DNA of 64,000 nt from assembly GCF_002091675.1 (NCBI RefSeq), contig NZ_BDAE01000026.1:1-64000 (forward strand), given 5' to 3'. The notes beneath the pieces were generated by a model. That model searched no databases, was not told the origin of the DNA, and saw only the letters and a program-made list of their open reading frames with translations. The position numbers and the translations under genes were made by a program. Positions 36,788-46,346 of this stretch are shown piece after piece; position 1 is the stretch's first letter, and each line of letters opens with the position of its first letter. The DNA is from Pseudomonas luteola NBRC 103146. GTDB lineage: Bacteria; Pseudomonadota; Gammaproteobacteria; Pseudomonadales; Pseudomonadaceae.

Positions 36788-37576
36788 TTAGTTAAACATG
36801 CTTTCGGGGCAACCCAAGCGGCGAGAAATGACCTGGGCTGTTTTTAGTAATTCCTGAACGTATTCGTCCTTGAGTTCTTCTCTGAAGCGAAAGCAGGGGA
36901 AGGAAACACTCATTCCAGCAACGACATGGCCGAAGCGGTCATGGATGGGCGCGGCAAGGCAGCGCATATTCTCTTCGAATTCTTCTTTGTCCTCACCGTA
37001 TCCCTGGCTGCGGATAAGTGCCAGCTCTTCAAGGTAGGCCTCCAGACTCGACAGGGTATTGGCCGTACGAGGCTGGAAGGTCTCGCTCGCCAGGCGCTTG
37101 CGTACATCCTGCTCGTCGCGCCAGGCCATCAGTACCTTGCCAATGCCTGTGCAATAAAGCGGCGCACGCAAGCCGATCCGCGAGTACATCCGCAGGTTGT
37201 AGCGCGAGTCGATCTTGTGGACATAAACGATATTGTCTTCATCGAGAATGCCCAGATGCACTGTTTCGCTCGTAAGTTCACTGATGGTACGCATGCCGGG
37301 CTCGGCTTCACGTACAAGATCAATATGCGGCAATGCCTTACTGCCCAGTTCGAACAGCCGCACGCTGAGGCGATAACGATCCTCGCTGTCCTGTACGACA
37401 TACCCCAGCGATTTAAGGGTCTGTAGAAAGCGGTAGACGGTGCTCTTGGACATGTCCAGCTTTTGCGCAATTTCTGAAACGCCACTTTCTTCAGGGCACT
37501 GACCCAGCGCTTCCAGAACAGCCATGGTCCGGCTAACCGCGGTTACAGATTCATTATTGGTAGTGGGACTATCCAT
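36788..37576 (-). CDS. kdgR: IclR family regulator, KdgR-like
   Basis: 262 residues. The N-terminal winged helix (about 10-75) has VSRTMAVLEALGQ and LDMSKSTVYRFLQTLKSLGY; the IclR effector domain (about 85-255) has HLGILDEDNIVYVHKID and APLYCTGIGKVLMAW. The family resemblance is to KdgR, which responds to 2-keto-3-deoxygluconate. It is divergent from a KDG-forming operon, and two palindromes of the KdgR type lie between the two, the nearer 46 bases from its own start, so autoregulation is likely. Confidence 0.88.
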   Translation of the reverse strand: MDSPTTNNESVTAVSRTMAVLEALGQCPEESGVSEIAQKLDMSKSTVYRFLQTLKSLGYVVQDSEDRYRLSVRLFELGSKALPHIDLVREAEPGMRTISELTSETVHLGILDEDNIVYVHKIDSRYNLRMYSRIGLRAPLYCTGIGKVLMAWRDEQDVRKRLASETFQPRTANTLSSLEAYLEELALIRSQGYGEDKEEFEENMRCLAAPIHDRFGHVVAGMSVSFPCFRFREELKDEYVQELLKTAQVISRRLGCPESMFN

Positions 37577-37621
37577 GCGGGCTCCTCTGCGAACGTTGTT
37601 AAGTGTATCTGAATTCCATTT

Positions 37622-37636
37622 CGAAACAGCGTTTCA
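37622..37636. promoter_or_regulatory. KdgR-like operator 1, imperfect
   Basis: CGAAACAGCGTTTCA contains GAAAC-N3-GTTTC and matches TGAAAC-N3-GTTTCA at all but one base. It lies just upstream of the predicted -35 box. Confidence 0.6.
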
Positions 37637-37642
37637 TTTCTC

Positions 37643-37670
37643 TTGACGTGCCTTGTTGAATCGCTACACT
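37643..37670 (+). promoter_or_regulatory. predicted sigma-70 promoter of the sugar-acid operon
   Basis: TTGACG (37643-37648), 16 bases, TACACT (37665-37670). It lies between the two KdgR-like palindromes. Confidence 0.5.
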
Positions 37671-37686
37671 CGGTTCAATACAGGAA

Positions 37687-37703
37687 TTGAAACCGCGTTT
37701 CAA
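37687..37703. promoter_or_regulatory. KdgR-like operator 2, perfect palindrome
   Basis: TTGAAACCGCGTTTCAA: a perfect 7-bp inverted repeat with 3-base spacer that fits the KdgR consensus TGAAAC-N3-GTTTCA. It begins about 17 bases after the -10 box, where binding would block transcription. Confidence 0.7.
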
Positions 37704-37842
37704 TAATGCTGATGTAGGGTCCGCAAGAGTGGAACCCCGCTACAAAAACAAGAAGGCACCAGATGATGCAGGCCATTCGACAACGGTATCTAATGCCCGT
37801 CCAGGCAGACGCGTATGTGACGAATCGGGTGGGGGGCTCCCT

Positions 37843-38829
37843 ATGACGACCCTCTTCAAATCTTTGCCATCCCCGATACGGGTTGCCCTGGTTGGTGAAT
37901 GCATGATCGAGCTGCAACGCGACAGCGTAGGCACGATTACTCAGGCATTTGGCGGGGATACGCTTAACGCCACGGTCTACCTGGCTCGGCTATGCCAGTC
38001 CACGGCCATTTCGGTGGATTATATAACCGCCATCGGTCAAGACCCGTTCAGCGAGGCCATGTGTCAAACCTGGCAGGCTGAAGGGCTGGGTACGCAAAAT
38101 GTGCGACACCTGCCTGACGCATTGCCTGGTCTTTATTTCATCCAGACCGATGAGCACGGCGAGCGGCAGTTTCTTTACTGGCGTGGTGAGGCGGCCGCCC
38201 GACGCTGCTTCGATGGCCATGAGGCAGCGCAGACGCTGGCGGCCTTGCTCAACTATGACGTCATCTACCTGAGCGGTATCAGCTTGGCGGTGCTGACTGC
38301 TGAAGGCCGGGCACGGCTTCTCGAGACATTGGCCGAGGCGCGCAGGCAGGGCACGTGTATCGTATTCGATAACAACTACCGCCCCCGACTCTGGCCGGAT
38401 CGCGCTACGGCGCAGCACTGCTACCAGGCATTGCTGGCGTTGGTCGACCTAGCGCTGATTACCTGGGAGGACGATGTCGAGCTGTTCGGCTTCTCTTCAC
38501 CTGAGGCCTTGTTCCGTACCTATGCCCAGTCAGGCGTTACTGAAATAGTTCTCAAGCGGGGGGAGGCTCCGTGTCTGATCCATACCGGACGGCAGGTTCT
38601 GACGATTCCCGGCGAGAAGGCGCAGCAGGTGGTCGATACCACCGCCGCCGGTGACTCTTTCAGCGCAGCATACTTAGCCTGTCGTCTGCAGGGCGGTAAT
38701 CCTGAACAGGCTGCCCGGTGGGGTCACCGGTTGGCTGTCAATGTCATTCAGCACCGAGGCGCCTTGATCCCGCCTCCCGCCATGCCGGCAATGCCCGCGC
38801 TTTCGTATTCCCTAGCTGCCCAGGCTTGA
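37843..38829 (+). CDS. kdgK: 2-dehydro-3-deoxygluconokinase (PfkB family)
   Basis: 328 residues from the ATG at 37843, preceded by GGGTGGGGGG; the frame is open upstream to 37687 but without a better start. The PfkB N-terminal motif appears as VALVGECMIELQRD and GGDTLNATVYLARL, and the C-terminal anion-hole and catalytic motif as DTTAAGDSFSAAYLA. It phosphorylates KDG to KDPG, which enters the Entner-Doudoroff aldolase step. It is the first gene of the operon; manD follows after 3 bases. An A-rich AAN run (37744-37754) lies in the leader. Confidence 0.93.
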   Translation: MTTLFKSLPSPIRVALVGECMIELQRDSVGTITQAFGGDTLNATVYLARLCQSTAISVDYITAIGQDPFSEAMCQTWQAEGLGTQNVRHLPDALPGLYFIQTDEHGERQFLYWRGEAAARRCFDGHEAAQTLAALLNYDVIYLSGISLAVLTAEGRARLLETLAEARRQGTCIVFDNNYRPRLWPDRATAQHCYQALLALVDLALITWEDDVELFGFSSPEALFRTYAQSGVTEIVLKRGEAPCLIHTGRQVLTIPGEKAQQVVDTTAAGDSFSAAYLACRLQGGNPEQAARWGHRLAVNVIQHRGALIPPPAMPAMPALSYSLAAQA

Positions 38830-38832
38830 ACA

Positions 38833-40044
38833 ATGAAGATAAGAGAAGCCCGCGTTATCGTGACCTGTCCCGGTCGTAATCTGGTCACTCTCAAGATTGT
38901 GACTGACGAAGGTCTTTACGGAATCGGCGATGCTACCCTCAATGGCCGTGAGCTGGCCGTGGTCGCCTATCTGGAGGAACATGTTATTCCTGCCTTGATC
39001 GGACGGGATGCTCATCGAATCGAAGACATCTGGCAGTACCTGTACCGCGGTGCCTACTGGCGTCGTGGGCCCGTCACCATGACGGCGATTGCCGCGGTTG
39101 ACTTGGCGTTGTGGGACATCAAGGCCAAGGCCGCCAATATGCCGTTGTATCAATTGCTTGGCGGCAAAAGCCGTGAGCAGGTGATGGTATATGGGCATGC
39201 TACCGGCAAGGACATCGAATCCTGCCTGGACGAGGTGGCCCGGCATGTAGAGTTGGGCTACAAGGCTGTTCGAGTCCAATGTGGCATTCCCGGTATTCCG
39301 ACCACCTATGGTGTAGCCAAGCGCGAAGGTGAGCGCTACGAGCCGGCAGACAGTGACCTGCCGGCCGAACATGTCTGGGATACCGCCAAGTACCTCAAGT
39401 ATGTCCCCAAGCTGTTTGCTGCGGTTCGTGAACGCTTTGGTGATGACCTGCACATCCTCCACGACGTGCACCATCGCCTGACACCCATTGAAGCAGGGCG
39501 TCTGGGTAAGTCGGTAGAGGAATTCAATCTGTTCTGGCTGGAAGATTGTACACCTGCCGAGAATCAGGAAGGTTTCCGCCTGATCCGCCAGCACACCACC
39601 ACACCGCTGGCGGTGGGTGAAGTCTTCAACTCGATCCATGACTGCCGCGAGCTGATCCAAGAGCAGCTGATCGATTATATCCGTGCAACGCTTGTGCATG
39701 CCGGTGGCATTACCCATGTCCGGCGGATCGCTGATCTGGCGGCGCTGTACCACGTGCGTACCGGTTTTCATGGTGCGACTGACCTGTCACCGGTATGCAT
39801 GGGAGCGGCGCTGCACTTCGATACCTGGGTACCTAACTTTGGCATCCAGGAGCACATGCCCCATGAGGAGCGGATCGATGAAGTCTTCCCCCACGCCTAT
39901 CGATTCGAAGATGGTCATTTCACGCCGGGCGAAGCGCCAGGGCATGGCGTGGACATCGATGAAGATCTGGCGGCGCGCTATCCCTACAAGCGTGCCAGTC
40001 TGCCGGTAAACCGTCTCGTAGACGGCACGCTCTGGCACTGGTGA
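38833..40044 (+). CDS. manD: D-mannonate dehydratase-family enzyme (ManD/RspA, enolase superfamily)
   Basis: 403 residues. The opening [16 protein letters not shown] and [19 protein letters not shown], the metal-ligand and acid/base regions around [26 protein letters not shown] and [11 protein letters not shown], and the final [14 protein letters not shown] place it in the ManD subgroup. High-efficiency members dehydrate D-mannonate to KDG; RspA-like members are slow. The overall sequence and the neighbouring rspB gene look RspA-like, yet the active-site loop reads HGATDLSP with Ala; I recall Pro there in low-activity members but could not verify it. Confidence 0.9.
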   Translation: MKIREARVIVTCPGRNLVTLKIVTDEGLYGIGDATLNGRELAVVAYLEEHVIPALIGRDAHRIEDIWQYLYRGAYWRRGPVTMTAIAAVDLALWDIKAKAANMPLYQLLGGKSREQVMVYGHATGKDIESCLDEVARHVELGYKAVRVQCGIPGIPTTYGVAKREGERYEPADSDLPAEHVWDTAKYLKYVPKLFAAVRERFGDDLHILHDVHHRLTPIEAGRLGKSVEEFNLFWLEDCTPAENQEGFRLIRQHTTTPLAVGEVFNSIHDCRELIQEQLIDYIRATLVHAGGITHVRRIADLAALYHVRTGFHGATDLSPVCMGAALHFDTWVPNFGIQEHMPHEERIDEVFPHAYRFEDGHFTPGEAPGHGVDIDEDLAARYPYKRASLPVNRLVDGTLWHW

Positions 40045-40082
40045 ATCATGGTCGACAATGAAACAACAGACGGGTACGCACA

Positions 40083-40172
40083 ATGAACAAACAGAACCGA
40101 TTGTATGCAGGGAGGCTGCTGGGTAACGCCGGTGCAGCCGTTAGGTCGATCCAGAGGAGTGGCAAACAATGA
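40083..40172 (+). CDS. possible 29-codon leader ORF ahead of the rspB-like gene
   Basis: An ATG at 40083 opens a 29-residue frame (starting MNKQNRLYAGRLLGNAGAAV) whose TGA overlaps the next ATG as ATGA. There is no strong ribosome site. It could couple translation of the dehydrogenase or be chance in a 124-base spacer. Confidence 0.25.
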   Translation: MNKQNRLYAGRLLGNAGAAVRSIQRSGKQ

Positions 40173-41200
40173 AAGCCTTTCAGGTACGGGCTCCCCATGA
40201 GTTCAGTCTGGCCCAGGTCGAGACACCAGTCGCTGCGCCAGGTGAGGTGGTGGTAGGCGTGGCGTATGCGGGTATCTGCGGTTCGGACATGCATATCATC
40301 CATGGGCAGAACGCGTTCGTTCGGTTTCCCCGGGTGACCGGGCATGAGTTTGCCGGTGTCGTTCAGGAGGTCGGCGAGGGTGTCGAGACGCTGAGCGTTG
40401 GCGATCGTGTGTGCGTCGATCCGGTCATCAGTTGCGGCACCTGCTACCCCTGTCGCATTGGCCGTCCTAATGTCTGTACCCATTTGCAAGTGATTGGCGT
40501 GCACCGCGACGGTGGTTTCAGCGAGCGCGTCAGTGTGCCAGCGGAGAACGCTCACAAACTGCCAGAGGGGATGCCGCTCAGCCATGCTGCCTTGGTGGAG
40601 CCGTATTCCATCGCGCTGAACGTGCTTGATCGCATGCAACCTCAGCCAGGCGACTCTGTACTGGTCTATGGCGCTGGCGTTATCGGGTTGACCATCGTGC
40701 AGATGGCGCGCGCCCTGGGACTTACCGACATCACTGTTACCGATGTGATTGATACGCGCCTGCAAACAGCCCGGGCGTTGGGCGCGACACGCACGATCAA
40801 CGGGCAGGCACAGGATGTGGAGTCTGTCATGAAGGAGCAGACCGGAGGCGAGGGCGTACCGCTCATTGTAGATGCAGCCTGTATTCCTGCGTTGATGCCT
40901 CAAATGGTGCGGCTGGCGTCACCCGCCGGGCGGATTGGTCTTCTGGGTTTCAATGCAGCGCCCAGCGACCTGGTACAGCTGGAAATGATCAAGAAGGAAT
41001 TGACGCTAGTAGGATCGCGGCTCAACAACCGCAAATTTCCACGGGTGATTGAGCTGATGGCGACCGGAAAGCTGAATGCGCAGGATCTGATCAGCCATCG
41101 CGTAGCCTTTGACGATATGCCTGAGGCCATTGATCTGATCGAAAGCCATCCTGAGCAGACGCGTAAGGTGTTAGTGGAGTTGATGCACGTGGCGGGTTAA
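40169..41200 (+). CDS. rspB: zinc-dependent alcohol dehydrogenase, RspB/L-gulonate (L-galactonate) 5-dehydrogenase type
   Basis: 343 residues with GAGGAG upstream. Catalytic zinc ligands are in AGICGSDMHII and TGHEFAGVVQEVG; the structural zinc site is the four-Cys lobe CGTCYPCRIGRPNVC; the NAD-binding motif is VYGAGVIGLTIVQMA. Relatives RspB and YjjN oxidise L-gulonate or L-galactonate at C5 to D-fructuronate or D-tagaturonate. The neighbours supply the reductase and dehydratases needed next. Exact sugar acid is inferred. Confidence 0.87.
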   Translation: MKAFQVRAPHEFSLAQVETPVAAPGEVVVGVAYAGICGSDMHIIHGQNAFVRFPRVTGHEFAGVVQEVGEGVETLSVGDRVCVDPVISCGTCYPCRIGRPNVCTHLQVIGVHRDGGFSERVSVPAENAHKLPEGMPLSHAALVEPYSIALNVLDRMQPQPGDSVLVYGAGVIGLTIVQMARALGLTDITVTDVIDTRLQTARALGATRTINGQAQDVESVMKEQTGGEGVPLIVDAACIPALMPQMVRLASPAGRIGLLGFNAAPSDLVQLEMIKKELTLVGSRLNNRKFPRVIELMATGKLNAQDLISHRVAFDDMPEAIDLIESHPEQTRKVLVELMHVAG

Positions 41201-41284
41201 CTCGGACGGCCTTAGCCGTCTTTCCAATCGATACGCGCTCACCCGGGCGCCCTCACCGATAAATACAAGAAGCGGGAGGTTTCC

Positions 41285-42574
41285 ATGTTTGGTCAAGGTC
41301 GTAGCCTGGTACTCGTCATGCTGTTTCTGGCGGGTGTCATCAATTATCTGGATCGCTCGGCATTGTCTGTGGCGGCTCCGTTCATTCAGAAGGACTTTGG
41401 GCTCAATGCCGGCGAGATGGGGCTGATCTTCAGCAGCTTTTTCGTAGGGTATGCAGCCTTCAACTTTGTTGGCGGCTGGGCAGCGGATCGTTATGGTGCC
41501 AAAACCACGCTGCTGGTGGCTATGGTGCTGTGGTCACTGTTCAGTGGCTTGACGGTGCTGGCCCTGGGCTTTGCCTCATTGTTCCTGATCCGTGTGCTGT
41601 TTGGCATGGGGGAAGGGCCGCTGAGCGTGACAACCAGCAAGATGGTGAACACGTGGTATGCGCCCGATAAGCGAGCACGCGTCTTGGGTGTTTCCATGGC
41701 CGGTACGCCGTTGGGTGGCGCCATTTCCGGGCCGGTGGTAGGCATCATTGCCGTCACCTACGGCTGGAAGGAGTCCTTTATCGTCATCATGATTATTGGC
41801 CTCGTTTGGGCGGCGGTGTGGTTCAAGTTCATCAAGGCCAAGCCGGACGGTGCGGCAGCACGTGAAATCGAAGAGGGTGAACGGCTCACCGAGATTGCCA
41901 ACGTGCCGACTCAGCCACTCCGGTATTACCTCAAGCAGCCTACCGTGCTGTTTACGGCGTTTGCCTTCTTCACCTACAACTACACGCTGTACTTCTTCCT
42001 GACCTGGTTCCCAAGCTACCTGACCATGGCTCATGGCATGAACGTAAAGGACATGAGTATCGCGACCGTCATCCCGTGGATTCTGGGATGCCTGGGACTG
42101 GCGCTGGGTGGCTTCGTGTCCGACTTCGTGCTCAAGAAAACCGGCCGGGTGATGTTCTCGCGCAAGGTGGTGCTGGTGGGGTGCCTGTTGTGCTGTGCGG
42201 TCTGCATCGGTTGCGCCGGGCTTGTTTCCACCATGTATAGCGCGGTAGCGCTGGTGGCGCTGTCTGTATTCTTCCTGTATCTGACCGGCGCTATTTACTG
42301 GGCCATCATCCAGGATACCGTACCGGCAGCGCGAGTAGGTGGGGTAAGCGGGTTCATGCACTTCCTGGCCAATACCTCCGGTATTGTGGGTCCGACTGTG
42401 ACCGGTTTTATCGTCCAGTTTACCGGGGCATTTACCAGTGCCTTCCTCCTGGCAGGTCTTTTGACGGTTGTGGGTGCGCTGTGTGTGGCCCGTTTCGTCA
42501 AGCCTATTGCCCCTGTGCAGGCGGAGATGGCGCCACCGGTCGCTACGCCGTCAGTACTGGGCCGTTCCTCGTAA
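41285..42574 (+). CDS. MFS transporter, ACS family (sugar acid uptake)
   Basis: 429 residues with 12 predicted transmembrane helices and GGGAGG upstream. The N-terminal half has LFLAGVINYLDRSALSVAAP and GGWAADRYGAKTT, and the loop LFGMGEGPLSVTTSKMV, typical of the anion:cation symporter group that includes GudP, ExuT and DgoT. It should bring an aldonate, hexuronate or hexarate into the cell with protons. Its position inside the operon ties it to the substrate of the pathway. Confidence 0.9.
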   Translation: MFGQGRSLVLVMLFLAGVINYLDRSALSVAAPFIQKDFGLNAGEMGLIFSSFFVGYAAFNFVGGWAADRYGAKTTLLVAMVLWSLFSGLTVLALGFASLFLIRVLFGMGEGPLSVTTSKMVNTWYAPDKRARVLGVSMAGTPLGGAISGPVVGIIAVTYGWKESFIVIMIIGLVWAAVWFKFIKAKPDGAAAREIEEGERLTEIANVPTQPLRYYLKQPTVLFTAFAFFTYNYTLYFFLTWFPSYLTMAHGMNVKDMSIATVIPWILGCLGLALGGFVSDFVLKKTGRVMFSRKVVLVGCLLCCAVCIGCAGLVSTMYSAVALVALSVFFLYLTGAIYWAIIQDTVPAARVGGVSGFMHFLANTSGIVGPTVTGFIVQFTGAFTSAFLLAGLLTVVGALCVARFVKPIAPVQAEMAPPVATPSVLGRSS

Positions 42575-42584
42575 GGAGTTGCAG

Positions 42585-43688
42585 ATGCAGTACACACGTG
42601 TAGAACAAGGGGCGCTTGAAGGATTCTGCCAGCAGGCCTTTAGAGCCCATGGTCTCGCCGCACCGGACGCCGAACTCGCTGCCCGGGTGCTGGTGAATTC
42701 TGACGCCCGGGGCATTCCTTCCCATGGCGTGGCACGTCTGCCGCGCTATGTGCGGGGGCTCAAGGCGGGCAGTATCCTGACAGATGCCAAGCCGAAGCTG
42801 GTTCATGAAACGCCGCTCTCGCTGGTGTTGGACGCCCAGGGTGGTATGGGCACCACGGTCAGCCAGCAGGCCATGGATGCCGTGATTGCCAAAGCCTGCG
42901 AGCACGGCGCGGGTTTCGCGACCGTACGCGACTCGAACCACTTTGGTATTGCCGCCTGGTACGCCATGCAGGCGCTGCCCCATGACCTGATTGGCATCGC
43001 CATGACTAACACGGCGGCACTTGGCGTTCCCACGCATGGTCGACAATGCATGTTTGGCACCAACCCGATCGCTTTTGCCGCACCGGCCGACAGGGAAAAG
43101 GCCTTTGTGCTGGACATGTCGACCACAGCCGTGACGCGCGGCAAGCTGGAAGTCTATGGCCGGCAGAACACACCGTTGCCCACTGGATGGGCTGCGGCAC
43201 CGGATGGAGGCGATGCCCATGATGCCCCCAGTCTTCTGGAAAGCATGAACATCTATGCAGGCGGCGGGTTGCACCCATTAGGCGGTGCGGGCACCGAGTT
43301 TGGTGGCCACAAGGGCTATGGTCTTGCCGTGATGGTCGACATCCTTTGTGGCGCACTGGCAGGGCATGGGTTTGGCAGGCACCTGCACGATACGCCTGGG
43401 AGTACGGGGCGAGTGGGGCACTTTTTTGCTGCTTTTCGAATCGACCTGTTCCGCCCCGCGGATGAGTTTCGCCAAGCCATGGATCAGCTCTTGTCAGACC
43501 TGCGTACCTCGGAGCCTGCCGCAGGGCACGATCAGGTCTGGTACGCGGGACTCAAGGAAATCCAGGCCCAGGAAGCGGCATCGCGTGAGGGTGTGCCGGT
43601 TGAGACAGGGGTGATCGAATCCCTTCAAGCGCTGGGGGAAGCCTGTGGCGTTACTCTGGCAGGAATCAAGGAGCCTTTCCATGCGTGA
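42585..43688 (+). CDS. Ldh/MDH2-family NAD(P)-dependent 2-oxoacid reductase
   Basis: 367 residues from the ATG at 42585 with AAGGAG upstream; the frame extends backwards into the transporter gene. Features of the malate/L-lactate/ureidoglycolate dehydrogenase family are SDARGIPSHGVARLPRYV, ATVRDSNHFGIAAWYA and FGTNPIAFAAPA. Family members reduce 2-oxoacids or oxidise 2-hydroxyacids; YiaK reduces 2,3-diketo-L-gulonate. Here it probably handles a keto-aldonate feeding the pathway. It overlaps uxuB by 8 bases. Confidence 0.88.
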   Translation: MQYTRVEQGALEGFCQQAFRAHGLAAPDAELAARVLVNSDARGIPSHGVARLPRYVRGLKAGSILTDAKPKLVHETPLSLVLDAQGGMGTTVSQQAMDAVIAKACEHGAGFATVRDSNHFGIAAWYAMQALPHDLIGIAMTNTAALGVPTHGRQCMFGTNPIAFAAPADREKAFVLDMSTTAVTRGKLEVYGRQNTPLPTGWAAAPDGGDAHDAPSLLESMNIYAGGGLHPLGGAGTEFGGHKGYGLAVMVDILCGALAGHGFGRHLHDTPGSTGRVGHFFAAFRIDLFRPADEFRQAMDQLLSDLRTSEPAAGHDQVWYAGLKEIQAQEAASREGVPVETGVIESLQALGEACGVTLAGIKEPFHA

Positions 43689-45138
43689 AGTCGAGCGGTA
43701 TCCCTCAACCTATCCAAAGCCGATCATCGGCATCGTGCACTTGGGCCTTGGTGCGTTTCATCGTGCGCATCAGGCGGTCTACCTGGAGCGCACTCTGGCA
43801 CGGCATGGTGGCGGAGAGTGGGGTATATGCAGCGCCAACATTCGCTCCAACCGCGCACTTGTCGATCAGCTTCGTGCCCAAGACTGCCGCTATCACGTGG
43901 CCGAATACCGAGACAGCGAACACGTTGCCTTGCGAGAAATCGCAGCGTTGCAGGAAGTGCTTTATGCCGGTGAAGGCGGTGAAGATAGAGAAGCCTTGCT
44001 CGAACGAATGGCCGAGCCAGCAACACGCATCGTAACGCTGACTGTGACGGAAAAAGGCTACTGCTTGAGTCCCGCCACTGGGCAGCTACGCGTAGATGAC
44101 CCCAATATCGCCTATGATATTCGCACGCCCCATGCGCCGCGTACGGCCCCAGGTCTGCTGGTAGAGGCCTTGCGCCGCCGTCATGCCCGTGGGATAGCCC
44201 CCTTTACAGTATTGTGCTGTGACAACATGCCGGACAACGGCCAGCGAACACGGCAGGCGGTAACGCAATTGGCGGCTGCCCAAGATGAACGACTGGCCGC
44301 CTGGATCAGTCAGGAGGTCGCGTTTCCCTGCAGTATGGTAGACCGCATTGTTCCTGCCATGACTGACGCCTCGTTCGAAACGTTGCGTCAGCTTGGCTGC
44401 GAGGACCCGGCAGCCGTTATTGGCGAAGCCTTCAGCCAGTGGGTGATAGAGGATCAGTTTCCTCAGGGGCGGCCCGACTGGGAGCAGGAGGGGGTGCAAA
44501 TGGTAACGGATGTACGCCCATTCGAAACCATGAAACTACGCCTGCTCAATGGCAGCCATTCACTTTTGGCCTACGTAGGTGCACTGGCAGGTCATACCAC
44601 GGTGTATGACGCCATGAATGATCCTGCACTGGTCAGACTCGTCCGGCATTACATGAAAGACGAGGCCATGCCGACGCTGGAGATGCCGGCAGGAATCGAC
44701 CTCAACGCCTATGCTGATGATCTGATAGCACGCTTTCGCAACGACAGCCTCCAGCACCGTTTGCATCAGATCGCTATGGACGGCTCGCAAAAGCTGCCTC
44801 AGCGCTGGCTCTCCGGCACGGAAGCACGGCTTGCTCAGGGAGGCGGAATCAGCTGCATTGCGTTTGGCGTAGCGGCCTGGATTGAGTACTGCTCCGGGCA
44901 GAGCAGCCAAGGGGCGCATGAGGTAAATGATCCACTGCATGACACCTTTGCTGAGTTGCATGCGCACCGGCAGGGCGAAGCACTGGTCGAGGCCTTTCTG
45001 GGACTTACGGACGTATTTCCGGCGAGTCTGGCCGAGCAGGAGGCGTTCCGGCAGGCCGTACATCAAGCCTACCGTGTGCTGAGCACCCAAGGTATTGCCG
45101 TGGCGCTCGCAGAAGCGACGAACAGTAATAATCATTAA
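43681..45138 (+). CDS. uxuB: D-fructuronate/mannonate oxidoreductase (mannitol dehydrogenase family)
   Basis: 485 residues from the ATG at 43681 with AAGGAG upstream. Family features are [19 protein letters not shown] at the N-terminus, [28 protein letters not shown] and [17 protein letters not shown] with the catalytic Lys in [13 protein letters not shown]. UxuB reduces D-fructuronate to D-mannonate with NADH; the related UxaB reduces D-tagaturonate to D-altronate. Because both uxuA and uxaA follow, one enzyme may serve both branches here. Confidence 0.9.
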   Translation: MREVERYPSTYPKPIIGIVHLGLGAFHRAHQAVYLERTLARHGGGEWGICSANIRSNRALVDQLRAQDCRYHVAEYRDSEHVALREIAALQEVLYAGEGGEDREALLERMAEPATRIVTLTVTEKGYCLSPATGQLRVDDPNIAYDIRTPHAPRTAPGLLVEALRRRHARGIAPFTVLCCDNMPDNGQRTRQAVTQLAAAQDERLAAWISQEVAFPCSMVDRIVPAMTDASFETLRQLGCEDPAAVIGEAFSQWVIEDQFPQGRPDWEQEGVQMVTDVRPFETMKLRLLNGSHSLLAYVGALAGHTTVYDAMNDPALVRLVRHYMKDEAMPTLEMPAGIDLNAYADDLIARFRNDSLQHRLHQIAMDGSQKLPQRWLSGTEARLAQGGGISCIAFGVAAWIEYCSGQSSQGAHEVNDPLHDTFAELHAHRQGEALVEAFLGLTDVFPASLAEQEAFRQAVHQAYRVLSTQGIAVALAEATNSNNH

Positions 45139-45149
45139 GGAGCGAAGTC

Positions 45150-46328
45150 ATGGAGCATACCTGGCGCTGGTTCGGCCCTAACGACCCCATCAGCTTGAGC
45201 GACATTCGGCAGACCGGCGCAACAGGCATCGTCACGGCCTTGCATCAGGTTCCCAACGGGGAAGTCTGGACAGTAGAAGCGATCAGTGAACGAAAGGCGA
45301 TGATCGAGGCAGCTGGACTGACCTGGTCGGTGGTGGAAAGTATTCCCGTTCACGAGGATATCAAGCGAGGCTGTGGCCGCCGCGATGACTACATTGGCAA
45401 CTACCAACAGAGCCTTCGCAATCTCGCGGCGTGCGGTATCGATATTGTCTGCTATAACTTCATGCCCATCCTCGACTGGACCCGTACGGACCTTGCATGG
45501 CCGCTGGAGGACGGCGGGTGGGCACTACGCTTTGATCAGGATGCATTTGCCGCGTTTGATCTCTTTATCCTCAAGCGTGAAGGCGCCGAGGCGGACTACA
45601 CCGAGGACGATATCCAGCGGGCCCGTACCTATTTTGACAACCTGGACGACACCCGGCGCGATACGCTCGTTGCTACCTTGATTGCCGGTCTACCAGGCGC
45701 TGAAGAGCACTATAGCCTGGATGATTTCAAAGGACTGCTTGCGACCTATGCGGACATCGACGCGGAACAGCTTCGGGAAAACCTGGGCTACTTTCTCAAG
45801 GTCATTGTGCCGGTGGCGGAGGCGGCGGGCGTACGCATGGCCATTCACCCCGACGATCCGCCACGGCCTCTTCTGGGCTTGCCTCGTATCGTGTCTACCG
45901 CACAGGACGCCCAATGGCTTCTTGATGCGGCACCCAGTCCGGCCAACGGCTTGACCTTTTGCACCGGATCCTACGGGGTGCGTGCAGATAACGACCTTGT
46001 TGCCATGGCTCGGCAGTTTGCGCCTCGCATCTATTTCACTCACCTGCGCTCGGTGAAGCGCGAGGCTGATCCGCGCAGCTTTCACGAAGCGCATCATCTG
46101 GCTGGAGACGCAGACATGGTTGGTGTGATCCGTGAGCTGGTTCTGGAAGAGCGTCGACGCGAACATGAGCATGGCCCCCGACTTCCCCTGCGGCCCGATC
46201 ATGGTCATCAGCTGCTGGATGATCAGCATCGCCGTACCAACCCCGGCTATTCACTGATCGGCCGTCTCAAAGGATTGGCAGAGTTGCGCGGGATAGAGCT
46301 GGCCGTGCGTCAATTACTGCAAAATTGA
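45150..46328 (+). CDS. uxuA: D-mannonate dehydratase, UxuA type
   Basis: 392 residues with AAGGAG 11 bases after uxuB. Diagnostic segments are [59 protein letters not shown] and [13 protein letters not shown]; the His/Cys/Asp metal ligands of the UxuA TIM barrel are present. It dehydrates D-mannonate to KDG. The operon also encodes a ManD-type dehydratase of a different fold for the same reaction. Confidence 0.95.
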   Translation: MEHTWRWFGPNDPISLSDIRQTGATGIVTALHQVPNGEVWTVEAISERKAMIEAAGLTWSVVESIPVHEDIKRGCGRRDDYIGNYQQSLRNLAACGIDIVCYNFMPILDWTRTDLAWPLEDGGWALRFDQDAFAAFDLFILKREGAEADYTEDDIQRARTYFDNLDDTRRDTLVATLIAGLPGAEEHYSLDDFKGLLATYADIDAEQLRENLGYFLKVIVPVAEAAGVRMAIHPDDPPRPLLGLPRIVSTAQDAQWLLDAAPSPANGLTFCTGSYGVRADNDLVAMARQFAPRIYFTHLRSVKREADPRSFHEAHHLAGDADMVGVIRELVLEERRREHEHGPRLPLRPDHGHQLLDDQHRRTNPGYSLIGRLKGLAELRGIELAVRQLLQN

Positions 46329-46346
46329 CATTACCGTGAGAACGCC

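Noticed and set aside
37687-37842. In-frame upstream extension of kdgK
   Set aside because: It would translate the KdgR palindrome and leader; the ATG at 37843 has a good ribosome site and the family's usual start.
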